From Gammaproteobacteria bacterium (lineage in GTDB: Bacteria > Pseudomonadota > Gammaproteobacteria > VBWC01), in assembly GCA_023266115.1 (NCBI GenBank), contig JAHFRU010000013.1, positions 1 through 64,000 on the forward strand: a DNA stretch of 64,000 nucleotides, given 5' to 3'. The notes under the pieces are model-generated. The model searched no databases. It was not told the DNA's origin and worked only from the letters and a program-made list of their open reading frames with translations. Shown in pieces: positions 37,390 through 46,830 of this stretch (position 1 is the first letter of the stretch; each line of letters opens with the position of its first letter). The position numbers were made by a program, and so were the translations under genes.

Positions 37390-38885
37390 CGCGTCCGTTT
37401 CACCCGTTCCAGGCCGTCATAGTTACCATCCGCCGCGAGGCGGTAACCGGTTACCTGACGGCGCGTCACGACGATATGATCCTCATACCATAATGGAACA
37501 TAGGGCAGCCGCTGGTACAAGAGTTCCTGGAGTTTGCGGTAGTCCGCCGCCTGACTCGCCGTATCGGCGGCAGTTTCAGCCGCCTCGATCAAGCCGTCCA
37601 CGCCTGCGTCCGCCAGATGCCCCCGGTTGGCACCGCCAGGCGGCACCGACTGTGAATGAAATACATAGCGGAAGATATCCGGTGTCTTGATGCCTACCCA
37701 GCTCAGACTGTACATCTGGAACCGGCCTGACTTGATGTCACCGTAGAACGTCCCCCAATCGTAGCTGCGCAACGCCACCCGGATACCGACATCGGCGAGC
37801 TGGCTCTGGATAATCGTCGCCAGACGGATACGAAACGGGTCACTGGACGTTTTGTACGTTAGCGCCAGCGGCCGCTCGCTACTGTATCCGGCATCATGCA
37901 ACAGTCTTCGCGATAACGCCGGGTCATAGGCATAACCTGGCAGTCCGGGATGGCCCGCCCAATGATCCGGCACTAGTAACGCGCTGGCCGGCCGGGCGGC
38001 ATCGCCCAGCACATGGGTGATGATGGCCTGCCGATCCAGCGCATGGGCAATCGCCTGGCGCACATCGAGACGACCGACGTCCGGATCCTGCAGGTTAAAA
38101 CCCAGATAGCTGAAGTTGGCACCGTTGCCACGCACAACTGTCACATCGTCCTGTTGCGCCAGGTACCGGACCAACTCCGGGGGCAGGTCGTTCTGTATGA
38201 TATCGAGCTCACCGCGCAACAGTTTGAGTACGCGTACCGTCGGATCAGGCACATAGAGAAAACGAAACGCCTGCCCGTCAGGCACACGCTGCAGTGTCAG
38301 GCGCCCCTCCTGCGGCCAGTCAACAAATCGGAACGGCCCACTCCCGACCGGCAGCTTGTTGAAGGCGTGGCCGGTATCGATCAGGTTCGCCGGCACGATA
38401 CCGATTACCAACTGGCCCGGAAAAATCAGGTCGGGCTCTTTGAGAAAAAAATCCACCGTGTCGTCATCCACCACCTCGATGCGCTCGATCGTGCCCAGGG
38501 TACCGCGATGCGGCGACGCATTCTGCTCATCCAGCACGTAATCGTAGGTTGCCTTGACGTCCGCCGCGGTAAGGTGCGCGCCATTGTGAAAATCCCTGCC
38601 ATGTCGCTGCAGCCGGAATCGATAGTGGCGATCGGCGAGTTTCTCCCAGCGCGCCAGCGCCGGAACCGGTTGATAGGTGTCGTCAAAGTCTACCAGTTGG
38701 CGGTAGACAAGGCGGTTGAGGCGGGCCGAAACGGCATCAGTAGCGAAGCGGGGATCGAGCGTGACCGGCCGGGCGGCCAGCCCAAAATTCACAACCCCGT
38801 CAGGCGGGGGAGCGCATCCGGCGACGAGCGACAGCAAAAACGCGATGGTGAGAATTTTCACGGGGCCGACGGCACAATAAGGCAT
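37386..38885 (-). CDS. Peptide-binding lipoprotein of an ABC transporter (SBP family 5)
   Basis: A 499-residue lipoprotein: the N-terminus ILTIAFLLSLVAGCAPP has the lipobox LVAGC. Family 5 features are VTLDPRF, VPALARWEKLADRHYRFRLQ, HNGAHLTAADVKATYDYVLD and DVRQAIAHALDRQAII. VALRSYDWGTFYGDIKSGRF and LPYVPLWYEDHIVV end the core. It captures peptide for the DppB/DppC-like permeases downstream. The start at 38885 could be a GTG at 38861. The L,D-transpeptidase gene follows in a four-base overlap. Confidence 0.94.
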   Translation of the reverse strand: MPYCAVGPVKILTIAFLLSLVAGCAPPPDGVVNFGLAARPVTLDPRFATDAVSARLNRLVYRQLVDFDDTYQPVPALARWEKLADRHYRFRLQRHGRDFHNGAHLTAADVKATYDYVLDEQNASPHRGTLGTIERIEVVDDDTVDFFLKEPDLIFPGQLVIGIVPANLIDTGHAFNKLPVGSGPFRFVDWPQEGRLTLQRVPDGQAFRFLYVPDPTVRVLKLLRGELDIIQNDLPPELVRYLAQQDDVTVVRGNGANFSYLGFNLQDPDVGRLDVRQAIAHALDRQAIITHVLGDAARPASALLVPDHWAGHPGLPGYAYDPALSRRLLHDAGYSSERPLALTYKTSSDPFRIRLATIIQSQLADVGIRVALRSYDWGTFYGDIKSGRFQMYSLSWVGIKTPDIFRYVFHSQSVPPGGANRGHLADAGVDGLIEAAETAADTASQAADYRKLQELLYQRLPYVPLWYEDHIVVTRRQVTGYRLAADGNYDGLERVKRTR

Positions 38886-38959
38886 CCAACAATGAGGTCG
38901 TCGTCACCCGTGTCATTCGGCATGGTTTTCTTTCGTGGTCATGACAACAACACCGCCAA

Positions 38960-39439
38960 TCAACGTTTGCCGCCCCAGCTCCGGTACGGATGCCTCACCA
39001 GACACACGTTATAGTAACGCGGGTCATCGGATACTTCATCTCCGGCCCATACCGGTTTCTGAAACGCCTCGTTCTGGTCCGTCAGCTCGATTTCCGCGAC
39101 GATCAGGCCGGCGTTCTCCCCGGAAAAGACATCCACATCCCAGACGTGTTCGCCGTGCATAACATGGTAGCGGACCTTCTCGACCAGCGGCCGTTCGCAC
39201 AAGGTCGCCAGCAATTCGTTAGCGTCCTCGGCGGGTATGTTGTAATCGAACTCGGCGCGAGTGACACCGAGCGTCGCACTCTTGATATTCAGCCACGCCT
39301 CGTCGCCGGCAACGCGCACCCGTACCGAACTCTTCTCGCTGCCAAGCAAATACCCTTGCCGCATTGCAATGCCGTCACCGGCGCGCTGCTTCCAGGCATC
39401 GCTGACCACGAGAAACTTGCGCTCGATTTCGGTTGCCAT
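38960..39439 (-). CDS. CYTH-domain triphosphatase-like protein
   Basis: A 159-residue protein with the CYTH signature EIERKFLV at the N-terminus, then GYLLGSEKSSVRVRVAGDEAW, IEFDYNI-like RAEFDYNIPAED and KVRYHV. IVAEIELTDQNEAF closes the barrel. Family members bind triphosphate in a charged tunnel; most small bacterial forms hydrolyse inorganic triphosphate or similar compounds, and a few are class IV adenylate cyclases. It follows rlmD by three bases. The exact substrate is not visible. Confidence 0.88.
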   Translation of the reverse strand: MATEIERKFLVVSDAWKQRAGDGIAMRQGYLLGSEKSSVRVRVAGDEAWLNIKSATLGVTRAEFDYNIPAEDANELLATLCERPLVEKVRYHVMHGEHVWDVDVFSGENAGLIVAEIELTDQNEAFQKPVWAGDEVSDDPRYYNVCLVRHPYRSWGGKR

Positions 39440-39442
39440 CGG

Positions 39443-40780
39443 TTATTGCCGCTCAAACAAGGCGATCGATTCCACGTGCGACGTATGCGGAAACATATCC
39501 ATGACGCCGGCGCTAATCAACCGGTAACCCTGATTCGCCACCAGCTCACCGGCATCGCGCGCAAGCGTCGCGGTGTCACAGGACACATAGACGATGCGCG
39601 AGGCACTGATCGCCGACATACCGGACACAACGTCCCACGCCCCCGAGCGCGGCGGATCGAGCAGCACCTTGTCGGGCGACAGCCCCTTAAAGCGTTTCAT
39701 GACGCCGTCGACCGCCAGATTCTCCATCAGGAAGCCTGCGTTGGTAATTTCGTTCTCGCGGGCATTGTCGCGCGCTTTCAGCACCAGACGCGCGTCGCCC
39801 TCGACGCCGGTTAGCCGCCCGGTGGTGCGCGCCAACGGCAACGAAAAATTTCCTATGCCGCAAAACAGATCGAGCACATGCTCATGAGTCCCGGGCGCAA
39901 GCAGTTCGACCGCTCGCGCAATCATACGGTGATTGATGTCGGCATTGACCTGCGTGAAATCGCTCGGCTCGAAGCGCATCGCCAACCCGTACTCCTCCAG
40001 CCGGTAGAACAGTGACGAGTCTTGTGGCCATAGTGGTTTTATAGTGTCAACGCCGCCGGATTGCAGGTAGATATGAAACTGATGCTGCTTGCCGAACTCG
40101 ACGAGTTTGGCGCTGTCCGCCGCATCAAGCGCGACGAGGTGGCGTACCACGATCGCCGCGGCGTTGTCGGCGACGGCCACTTCCAGTTGCGCGACTTGAT
40201 CGTAAGCCTTGAGGGACGCAACCAGTTCCCGCAGCTCAACGATACGCTCGCCGATACGCGGGTCGAGCACCGGGCACCGCTCGATCTCGGTAATGAACGA
40301 GTTGCGCTTTTCCCGGAAACCAACAAGCAGCGCGTTTTTTTTACGGACGAAGCGGACGCCGAGTCGCGCCTTGCGCCGATAGCCCCAGGCAGGCCCGGTT
40401 ATCGGCGCCAGCACTTGATCGGGAATTACGTGACCGATGCGGTCGAGGTTATCGAGCAAGGTCTGCTGTTTGTGCGCTACCTGTCCCTGGCTACTCAGGT
40501 GCTGCAGACTGCAACCGCCACACCGCTCAAAATATTCGCACCCTGGCACGACGCGATCCACGGAGGCGCGGACGATCTCCACTACCCGTCCTTCATCGTA
40601 ACGCCGACTGCGCGCACGATACTCAACCAGCACCTGCTCACCGGGTAACGCACCGTCGATGAACAGTGTCTTGCCATCGACCTGAGCGACACCCCGGCCG
40701 TCATGGGCAAGCGACCGCACCTCGGTAACAACTGGCTCCGGCAGGGGTCGTTTGCGGCTGCGCCCGGTAGTCACCGGCAT
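39443..40780 (-). CDS. rlmD: 23S rRNA (uracil-1939-C5)-methyltransferase
   Basis: A 445-residue protein. It starts with an N-terminal TRAM domain (VVTEVRSLAHDGRGVAQVDG). The [4Fe-4S] cysteines are in PGCEYFERCGGCSLQHL and ERCPVL. The SAM-binding DLFCGIGNFSLPLA and the DPPRSGA catalytic region are followed by VYVSCDTATLARD with the active Cys. It methylates U1939 of 23S rRNA. The start at 40780 (MPVTTGRSRKRP) was preferred. An in-frame codon at 40816 would overlap the exonuclease gene. Confidence 0.95.
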   Translation of the reverse strand: MPVTTGRSRKRPLPEPVVTEVRSLAHDGRGVAQVDGKTLFIDGALPGEQVLVEYRARSRRYDEGRVVEIVRASVDRVVPGCEYFERCGGCSLQHLSSQGQVAHKQQTLLDNLDRIGHVIPDQVLAPITGPAWGYRRKARLGVRFVRKKNALLVGFREKRNSFITEIERCPVLDPRIGERIVELRELVASLKAYDQVAQLEVAVADNAAAIVVRHLVALDAADSAKLVEFGKQHQFHIYLQSGGVDTIKPLWPQDSSLFYRLEEYGLAMRFEPSDFTQVNADINHRMIARAVELLAPGTHEHVLDLFCGIGNFSLPLARTTGRLTGVEGDARLVLKARDNARENEITNAGFLMENLAVDGVMKRFKGLSPDKVLLDPPRSGAWDVVSGMSAISASRIVYVSCDTATLARDAGELVANQGYRLISAGVMDMFPHTSHVESIALFERQ

Positions 40781-40791
40781 CCGGAGGTGCT

Positions 40792-41577
40792 CTAGCCCAG
40801 TTTGCCGTGATCCCATGCCCGCAAAAACTCCGTAAAATGGGGTTGAGTCATCTTTTCCAGTTCTTCCCGAACCACGCCACATTCCTTTTGATACTGATCG
40901 GCGGTCAACTGATCACGAATCAATTGATAGCGTAGGTAGATCAGGTAGGTATTCAATACGTCGACCTCGCAATAACTGCGTATATCGTTAATCTTTCCTT
41001 GCTGATAACTATCCCAGACATGCGCGCCGCCAATACCGATTTTGCCGGGAAACCCCAGCAAGATAGCGATTTCATTCAGTGGTGCACTGGCCCGCCCCTG
41101 ATAGGCAGCCAACACGTCCATTAAATCGGTGTGACGTGCATGATAACGATTGAGGTAGTTGTTCCAGCGGAAATCCTTATCGTCATCTCCGGTATCCCAG
41201 TAGCGCCGCCCGGCGACGCCATGCAACAGCGCGCGATAGTGCATGACCGGCAGGTCGAAAGACGCGCCGTTCCATGACACCAGCGTTGGCAAAAACCGGT
41301 CGATACCATCGAAAAATCGTTGTATCAGCTCCCGCTCGTCGGACTCGGGCTCGCCCAGCGACCAGACCTTGAACGCGTCGCGCGACCGTAACACCGCCGA
41401 GATGGCCACGATACGATGCAGGTGGGGTTTAAGAAACTCGGACTCGCCGGTTTCCTGGCGCCGCCGGTGGTACATGACGTTGGCGACATCGGCGTCGCTG
41501 AGCCCTTCGAGATCGTACAGGTGACGGCCTGTCGCCACGTCCGGCACGGTTTCAATATCAAACACCAGAACATTCAT
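40792..41577 (-). CDS. PolB-type 3'-5' exonuclease
   Basis: A 261-residue protein. VLVFDIETVPDVATG near the N-terminus carries the DxE motif, and VSWNGASFDLPVMHYRAL is the second motif. The C-terminal DIRSYCEVDVLNTYLIYLRY supplies the remaining acidic residues. This is the predicted exonuclease family related to the proofreading domain of PolB, seen next to rlmD-type genes in gammaproteobacteria. The start at MNVLVFD (41577) matches homologues. A GTG at 41601 is possible. Substrate unknown. Confidence 0.85.
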   Translation of the reverse strand: MNVLVFDIETVPDVATGRHLYDLEGLSDADVANVMYHRRRQETGESEFLKPHLHRIVAISAVLRSRDAFKVWSLGEPESDERELIQRFFDGIDRFLPTLVSWNGASFDLPVMHYRALLHGVAGRRYWDTGDDDKDFRWNNYLNRYHARHTDLMDVLAAYQGRASAPLNEIAILLGFPGKIGIGGAHVWDSYQQGKINDIRSYCEVDVLNTYLIYLRYQLIRDQLTADQYQKECGVVREELEKMTQPHFTEFLRAWDHGKLG

Positions 41578-41631
41578 ACCCTGCACCGTAACGGTTGACA
41601 CGAACCCGGCGTCGAGATGCCGGGCCCGACG

Positions 41632-42558
41632 CTATGCCGGAAAAACCCCGGTGGACAGATAGCGATCGCCGCGATCGCAGACTATCGTGACGATGACCGC
41701 GTGCTCGACCTCGCGCGACAGGCGCAGTGCAGCACTGATCGCGCCGCCCGATGAGATGCCGGCGAATATACCCTCTTCTGCAGCCAGCGCCCGCGTCGTC
41801 TCCACTGCCTCGTCCTCACTGACGTCGATGATCCGGTCGACATACGACGCATCATATATACGCGGCAGATAAGCCTTCGGCCAACGGCGGATACCCGGGA
41901 TGCAGGCCCCCTCGATCGGCTGCACACCGACAATCTGAATCGCAGAATTTTTCTCTTTCAAATAGCGTGACACCCCCATGATCGTTCCGGTAGTACCCAT
42001 CGAACTGACGAAGTGGGTGATCTTGCCGCGGGTGTCGCGCCATATCTCGGGTCCGGTGCTCTCGTAGTGCGCTCGCGGATTATCCTGATTCGAGAACTGG
42101 TCCAGCACCTTGCCCTTGCCCTCCGCCGCCATCGCCCTAGCGAGGTCAATCGCGGCCTCCATGCTGCCTTCTTTCGGCGTCAGGACTATTTCGGCGCCGA
42201 AAGCCTTCATCACCGCGCGCCGCTCGATGCTCATATGTTCCGGCATGACGAGAATCATCCGGTAACCCTTGACCGCCGCGGCCATAGCCAGCGCGATGCC
42301 GGTATTCCCGCTGGTCGGCTCAATCAAGGTATCGCCGGGGGCAATGTCACCACGCGCCTCGGCGTGCCGGATCATGCTGAGCGCCGGTCGGTCCTTGACC
42401 GAGCCGGCCGGGTTATTACCTTCCAGCTTCGCCATAATGATGTTAGACGTCTGACCGGGCAGGCGCTGCAACCTGACCAGCGGCGTATTACCGACAAAGC
42501 TTTCCAGCGTCGGAAACTCGCCGCTCAACGATATTGTGTTCTGGGAGTTCGATCGCAC
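41632..42558 (-). CDS. cysM: Cysteine synthase B
   Basis: A 308-residue PLP enzyme. GNTPLVRLQRL, the PLP-lysine motif NNPAGSVKDRPAL, PTSGNTGIALAMAAAVKGY and the C-terminal GISSGGAISAAL are all typical. CysM makes cysteine from O-acetylserine and sulfide or thiosulfate. The alternative CysK is less likely because of the EGNNPAGSVKDR form. It lies 54 bases upstream of the exonuclease start, in the same direction. No cys regulon element was identified. Confidence 0.93.
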   Translation of the reverse strand: MRSNSQNTISLSGEFPTLESFVGNTPLVRLQRLPGQTSNIIMAKLEGNNPAGSVKDRPALSMIRHAEARGDIAPGDTLIEPTSGNTGIALAMAAAVKGYRMILVMPEHMSIERRAVMKAFGAEIVLTPKEGSMEAAIDLARAMAAEGKGKVLDQFSNQDNPRAHYESTGPEIWRDTRGKITHFVSSMGTTGTIMGVSRYLKEKNSAIQIVGVQPIEGACIPGIRRWPKAYLPRIYDASYVDRIIDVSEDEAVETTRALAAEEGIFAGISSGGAISAALRLSREVEHAVIVTIVCDRGDRYLSTGVFPA

Positions 42559-42699
42559 GGCTTTCCGGTACTGTTCACGTTACTGGCGCCTGACCGCCGC
42601 AACGACGATCAAAACGGCATTCTACCGCACCAGATGCGGGTTTAATACCTGACCATGCAGCGATTTCCCGCCTTCGATGCGCGACTTGCGGCAGCGATA

Positions 42700-43629
42700 T
42701 CAACCAGAGGCTCGAGACTTGTCCGGTGCGGGCACCGCTGCCGCGGTGTCTGGGATGGGGAGTAGGCTGCCAAGATAACGACGAAACCCGTCTTTTAATA
42801 CCGGATGCTGTAGCGCATATTCGACGGTAGCCTTGAGATAACCCAGTTTGTCGCCGCAGTCGTAACGCTTGCCGTGGAACCGGTAGGCATAGACCTTTTC
42901 TTCCGCTAACAAACGCGCGATGGCATCGGTCAGCTGGATCTCGCCACCGGCTCCGCGCCTGGTTTGTTCAAGCATCTGAAAAATCCTTGGCGTCAGGATA
43001 TAACGCCCCACCACACCAAGATCGGACGGGGCATCGCTCGGCCGTGGTTTCTCAACGATACTATCCATCTCATAAAGACGCTCGCTGATCTCGCGTGCTT
43101 TCACAATGCCATATTTATCGGTCTCGTCCGGCGACACTTGTTCGACGCCTAGCACACTGCATCCGCGCTGATCGTAAATCTCGACCATTTGCCGCAGGCA
43201 ACTGCGGCCGCCGCCATCGATCAGATCGTCGGCAAGGATAACCGCGAACGGATCATCCCCGACAACATCGCGTGCACATCCAACCGCATGCCCGAGACCG
43301 AGCGCCTCCGGCTGTCGCACGTAAACACACGAAACACCTTTTGGCACAACGCCGCGCAGGATTTCGAGCAGATCAAACTTGCCGCGCTTTTCCAGTTCCG
43401 ATTCCATTTCGTAGTTCTTGTCGAAATGATCCTCGATAGCCCGCTTGCTGCTGCTGGTGACAAAAATCAGCTCGGTGATACCCGCCGCAATCGCTTCCTC
43501 CGCCGCATACTGGATCAAGGGCTTGTCCACGATGGGCAACATTTCCTTGGGATTGGCCTTGGTTGCAGGCAGAAACCGCGTGCCCATGCCAGCCACAGGA
43601 AAAACCGCTTTTTTCAACTTTTGTATCAT
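42700..43629 (-). CDS. galU: UTP-glucose-1-phosphate uridylyltransferase
   Basis: A 309-residue nucleotidyltransferase. The N-terminal AVFPVAGMGTRFLPATKANPK, PKEMLPIVDKPLIQYAAEEA and LADDLIDGGG are GalU signatures, as are YGIVKARE and GGEIQLTDAI. It makes UDP-glucose for surface polysaccharide and other uses. Its start overlaps the stop of the 4,6-dehydratase gene by four bases, so it is part of the polysaccharide locus and is its last gene on this strand. Confidence 0.96.
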   Translation of the reverse strand: MIQKLKKAVFPVAGMGTRFLPATKANPKEMLPIVDKPLIQYAAEEAIAAGITELIFVTSSSKRAIEDHFDKNYEMESELEKRGKFDLLEILRGVVPKGVSCVYVRQPEALGLGHAVGCARDVVGDDPFAVILADDLIDGGGRSCLRQMVEIYDQRGCSVLGVEQVSPDETDKYGIVKAREISERLYEMDSIVEKPRPSDAPSDLGVVGRYILTPRIFQMLEQTRRGAGGEIQLTDAIARLLAEEKVYAYRFHGKRYDCGDKLGYLKATVEYALQHPVLKDGFRRYLGSLLPIPDTAAAVPAPDKSRASG

Positions 43630-45509
43630 GCCTGCACAACTCCCTGCGGACGCGGTAACGGTATAACGTTGTCACGCCCGTTCATATCAGCCTGACTCAT
43701 CTCAGGCACCATCACTTTTAACAGCGCCCGTGCCGTCTCTTCATCGTACTGGCGGCACGCATTCTCCAGTTGCTCCAGTCTGTCGTTGAGCGCGTTCCAG
43801 TCGGTCTCACGGGAATGCGCGAGCAAAATCTTCTCATGAGACGTCGCAGAAAAACTCTCCTGCGAGTAGAACAGCTCTTCATACAACTTCTCGCCAGGCC
43901 GCAGCCCGACATAGACAATATCGACATCCTCGCCGGGAACCTTGCCGGATAGACGGATCATCTGCTCGGCCAGATAACGGATCTTGACGGACTCACCCAT
44001 GTTCAGCACGAAGATCTCGCCGCCGTTGCCCATGACGCTGGCCTGCAGAATCAGTTGCGATGCCTCCGCGATCGTCATGAAATAGCGCGTCACTTCCGGG
44101 TGCGTGACCGTGACCGGTCCGCCTGACTCGATTTGCCGCTTGAACAGTGGTACCACGCTTCCGGCGGAACCCAGTACATTGCCGAATCGCACCGTCAGAA
44201 ACCGCGTCTTCGAGCGCCTGCTTAGGGTCTGACACAGGATTTCCGCAATCCGCTTGGTCGCACCCATCACGTTCGCCGGGTTGACCGCCTTGTCCGTCGA
44301 AACCATGACAAACGTGGTGCAACCGTATTTGTCGGCGGCAACGGCAAGGTTTCTGGTGCCGAAAATGTTGTTGCGCGACGCCGCGCGAACCTGTTCTTCG
44401 AGCATCGGCACATGCTTGTACGCGGCCGCGTGGAAAACTATCGATGGACGGTGATCGCGGAACACACGATCGACGCAGGCGGGATCGCATATATCACCGA
44501 GCCGGGCATGCAGGATCAACCCAGGAAATTTTTCCCTGAGTTCTGTCTCGATCGAGTAGAGCGCGAATTCGCTCTGCTCCAGTATGATCAACGCCTGCGG
44601 CCCAAGCCTCGCGATCTGCCTGCACAGCTCGGAACCGATCGATCCTCCCCCGCCGCTGACCAGCACCACCTTGCCCGCAAGCCCCTGGCTGATACGTCTC
44701 CAGTCCAGGGTCACCGGTTCCCTGCCGAGCAAATCCTCAATCGCCACCTCACGCAATGCCTTCACGACCGGGCCGCCGGAGACAAGATCCTGTAATCTGG
44801 GCAACGTTCGGAACGGCACTCCGGTTTTTTCACACAGTTCGACAACCTGGCGCATCTGCGTGTTGGTCGCCGAAGGTAACGCGATCACAATGATGTCGAT
44901 GTCAATATGACTAATGACATCGCCGATGTCGGTGATGCGGCCGAGGACCGGGATGCCGTGCACCTTTGCGCCATGGAGCCGCGCGTCATCATCGAGGAAT
45001 CCGATCACAACGCAACTCACATCGCGCCGCATCTCGCGCGCCAGCATCTCGCCCGCCCGTCCCGCGCCGAGTATAAGTACGCGCTGCCTGCCCGATACTC
45101 TCTGCAGATTCAACCCGTGATCCTTCCACATCCGGTATATCAACCGTGGCGACCCAAGGAGAAACACCAGAAACACCGGGTATAACAACAACGACGTACG
45201 CGGCACACCGTCCAGACGGTTGTAGATAAACAATGCGAGACTTACGGCCAATGCGCCTAGAAACGCCGCGCGGATGATATTCCACAGGTCCGGGATGCTC
45301 GCAAATCGCCACACGCCACGATAGAGTCGGGTCCACCAGAGTATGGCGCCCTGAATCGTGATCACCAGAGCAAGCATCTGGAGCAACGGCTGCCAACCAA
45401 GGTGTTGAAAGGAGAAGTTATAGCGGGAGAGATATGCGAGAGCGAACGCGATACCCACCATGAAAAGATCGTGGGCAATAACGGCCAGGCGGCGATTGGG
45501 AAATCTCAT
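43626..45509 (-). CDS. Membrane UDP-sugar 4,6-dehydratase (WbpM/CapD family)
   Basis: A 627-residue protein with an N-terminal membrane domain of about four helices (ALAYLSRYNFSF; LLLYPVFLVFLLGSPRLIYR) and a CoA-binding-like domain (RVLILGAGRAGEMLAREM). The C-terminal extended SDR reads VVLVSGGGGSIGSELCRQIA (NAD binding), then MVSTDKAVNPANVMGATKR and FGNVLGSAGSVVPLF. Such enzymes convert UDP-GlcNAc to the 4-keto-6-deoxy sugar that leads to FucNAc or QuiNAc. WbpL- and WbpV-like genes nearby support that. It starts the block that ends in galU. Confidence 0.92.
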   Translation of the reverse strand: MRFPNRRLAVIAHDLFMVGIAFALAYLSRYNFSFQHLGWQPLLQMLALVITIQGAILWWTRLYRGVWRFASIPDLWNIIRAAFLGALAVSLALFIYNRLDGVPRTSLLLYPVFLVFLLGSPRLIYRMWKDHGLNLQRVSGRQRVLILGAGRAGEMLAREMRRDVSCVVIGFLDDDARLHGAKVHGIPVLGRITDIGDVISHIDIDIIVIALPSATNTQMRQVVELCEKTGVPFRTLPRLQDLVSGGPVVKALREVAIEDLLGREPVTLDWRRISQGLAGKVVLVSGGGGSIGSELCRQIARLGPQALIILEQSEFALYSIETELREKFPGLILHARLGDICDPACVDRVFRDHRPSIVFHAAAYKHVPMLEEQVRAASRNNIFGTRNLAVAADKYGCTTFVMVSTDKAVNPANVMGATKRIAEILCQTLSRRSKTRFLTVRFGNVLGSAGSVVPLFKRQIESGGPVTVTHPEVTRYFMTIAEASQLILQASVMGNGGEIFVLNMGESVKIRYLAEQMIRLSGKVPGEDVDIVYVGLRPGEKLYEELFYSQESFSATSHEKILLAHSRETDWNALNDRLEQLENACRQYDEETARALLKVMVPEMSQADMNGRDNVIPLPRPQGVVQA

Positions 45510-45751
45510 CAGTTCTTGTTATCTTTCATCGGCGATGATGCAACGGATCCATGCTGCCTGTCCCGGCGTTCCCCTGACAAGCAGTTATCCGCAGGGTGAT
45601 GTGGAGTATACCACTTCTCCCCCCGGGACAATGCCCGCGCGAGCAGCGGCGAACCGGGGAGTCATCGCGAACATCGGCCTGATGCCTGCCGGATGTTCGG
45701 ATTCCGTCCGACACCAGATGGAATCCGGTGATTGCGCTAATCTGTAATGAG

Positions 45752-46807
45752 CTATCCTCCCGGAGCCTTGCGGGAATATCTGCCGCTCGGCGGAAAACAA
45801 GCCTCGACGCGATGCACCCCGGCTATCGCCGCGATATACACCACCACCACGCCGCCAAGTATAAGCCATTGAACCGCTGCGGGCGCATTAACCGCGACAA
45901 TCGCCGTGAAACCACATACGATCATTAATGCGTATTCCCACAGTACGGCTCGCCGATGGCTCCAGCCCGCTTGCACCAAGCGCTGGTAATAATGCCTACG
46001 ATGCGCCTGCCAGACCCGTTCCCGCTTCACGAGGCGACGTCCCAGCGTTACTGACGCATCGACGATGAACGGTGAAAAAACCAGCGCGGTTATCCACAGT
46101 GGAAACACGCCCTGCCGGTCTGCCCACAAACCCATCGTGGCCGCCAGCAGGCCGAGCGTTGACGAACCGGTATCGCCCATAAAAATCCGGGCCGGAGGGA
46201 AGTTAAGGATCAGAAATCCTCCGGCCGCTGCGGCAATCACCCAGTTCATCGAGGCAAAGTAACTGTCACCCGCGAGATATCCAAGCGTACCCAGCGTACC
46301 AAACCCCAACACAGCCATACCGCCCGAAAAACCGTCCATACCATCCATAAAATTGTAGAGATTGGTCATCCACACGCCGAACAGCACGGTCAGCACAAGC
46401 GCTGCCTCCGGTGCGACTTCCAATTGCAATCCCGGCAACCGGATTGTATCCAGGCCGAGCCCGCCTTGAATCAACAGCACGACGGCGATGATATGAACTG
46501 CAAGGCGCACACCGGCAGACAAATCAAAGCGGTCGTCGATAACGGATACAATACCGACCGCCAGTGCCGACGTGCCGATCCACATTATTTTATCGTGAAT
46601 ACCGCTATGCGTAACGACAATCATCATACCGAAAACCAAGCCTAACCATATTCCGAGTCCTCCTGTGCGCGGTGTCGGAACGTTATGCAGTGATCGCTCA
46701 TTGGGTTGATCCAATATTTGCCAACCGCCATTGAAACGGCACAAGAACCGGGTCGTCACGAAGGCAACCACGAGCGCAAGCGCAACAGCAGATAAAGCAA
46801 TGCTCAT
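45752..46807 (-). CDS. WecA/WbpL-like undecaprenyl-phosphate sugar-1-phosphate transferase
   Basis: A 351-residue integral membrane protein with about ten helices. Family motifs are QPNERSLHNVPTPRTGGLGI near residue 35, IDDRFDL, NFMDGMDGFSGG and ARIFMGDTGSSTLGLLA. HRRHYYQRL is the C-terminal cytosolic motif. It starts a surface polysaccharide on undecaprenyl phosphate. In Pseudomonas WbpL does this with FucNAc/QuiNAc-1-phosphate; the WbpM- and WbpV-like neighbours suggest the same here. 24 bases separate it from the reductase gene. Confidence 0.92.
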   Translation of the reverse strand: MSIALSAVALALVVAFVTTRFLCRFNGGWQILDQPNERSLHNVPTPRTGGLGIWLGLVFGMMIVVTHSGIHDKIMWIGTSALAVGIVSVIDDRFDLSAGVRLAVHIIAVVLLIQGGLGLDTIRLPGLQLEVAPEAALVLTVLFGVWMTNLYNFMDGMDGFSGGMAVLGFGTLGTLGYLAGDSYFASMNWVIAAAAGGFLILNFPPARIFMGDTGSSTLGLLAATMGLWADRQGVFPLWITALVFSPFIVDASVTLGRRLVKRERVWQAHRRHYYQRLVQAGWSHRRAVLWEYALMIVCGFTAIVAVNAPAAVQWLILGGVVVVYIAAIAGVHRVEACFPPSGRYSRKAPGG

Positions 46808-46830
46808 GAAGGTTATGTTGGCATAGCGGA

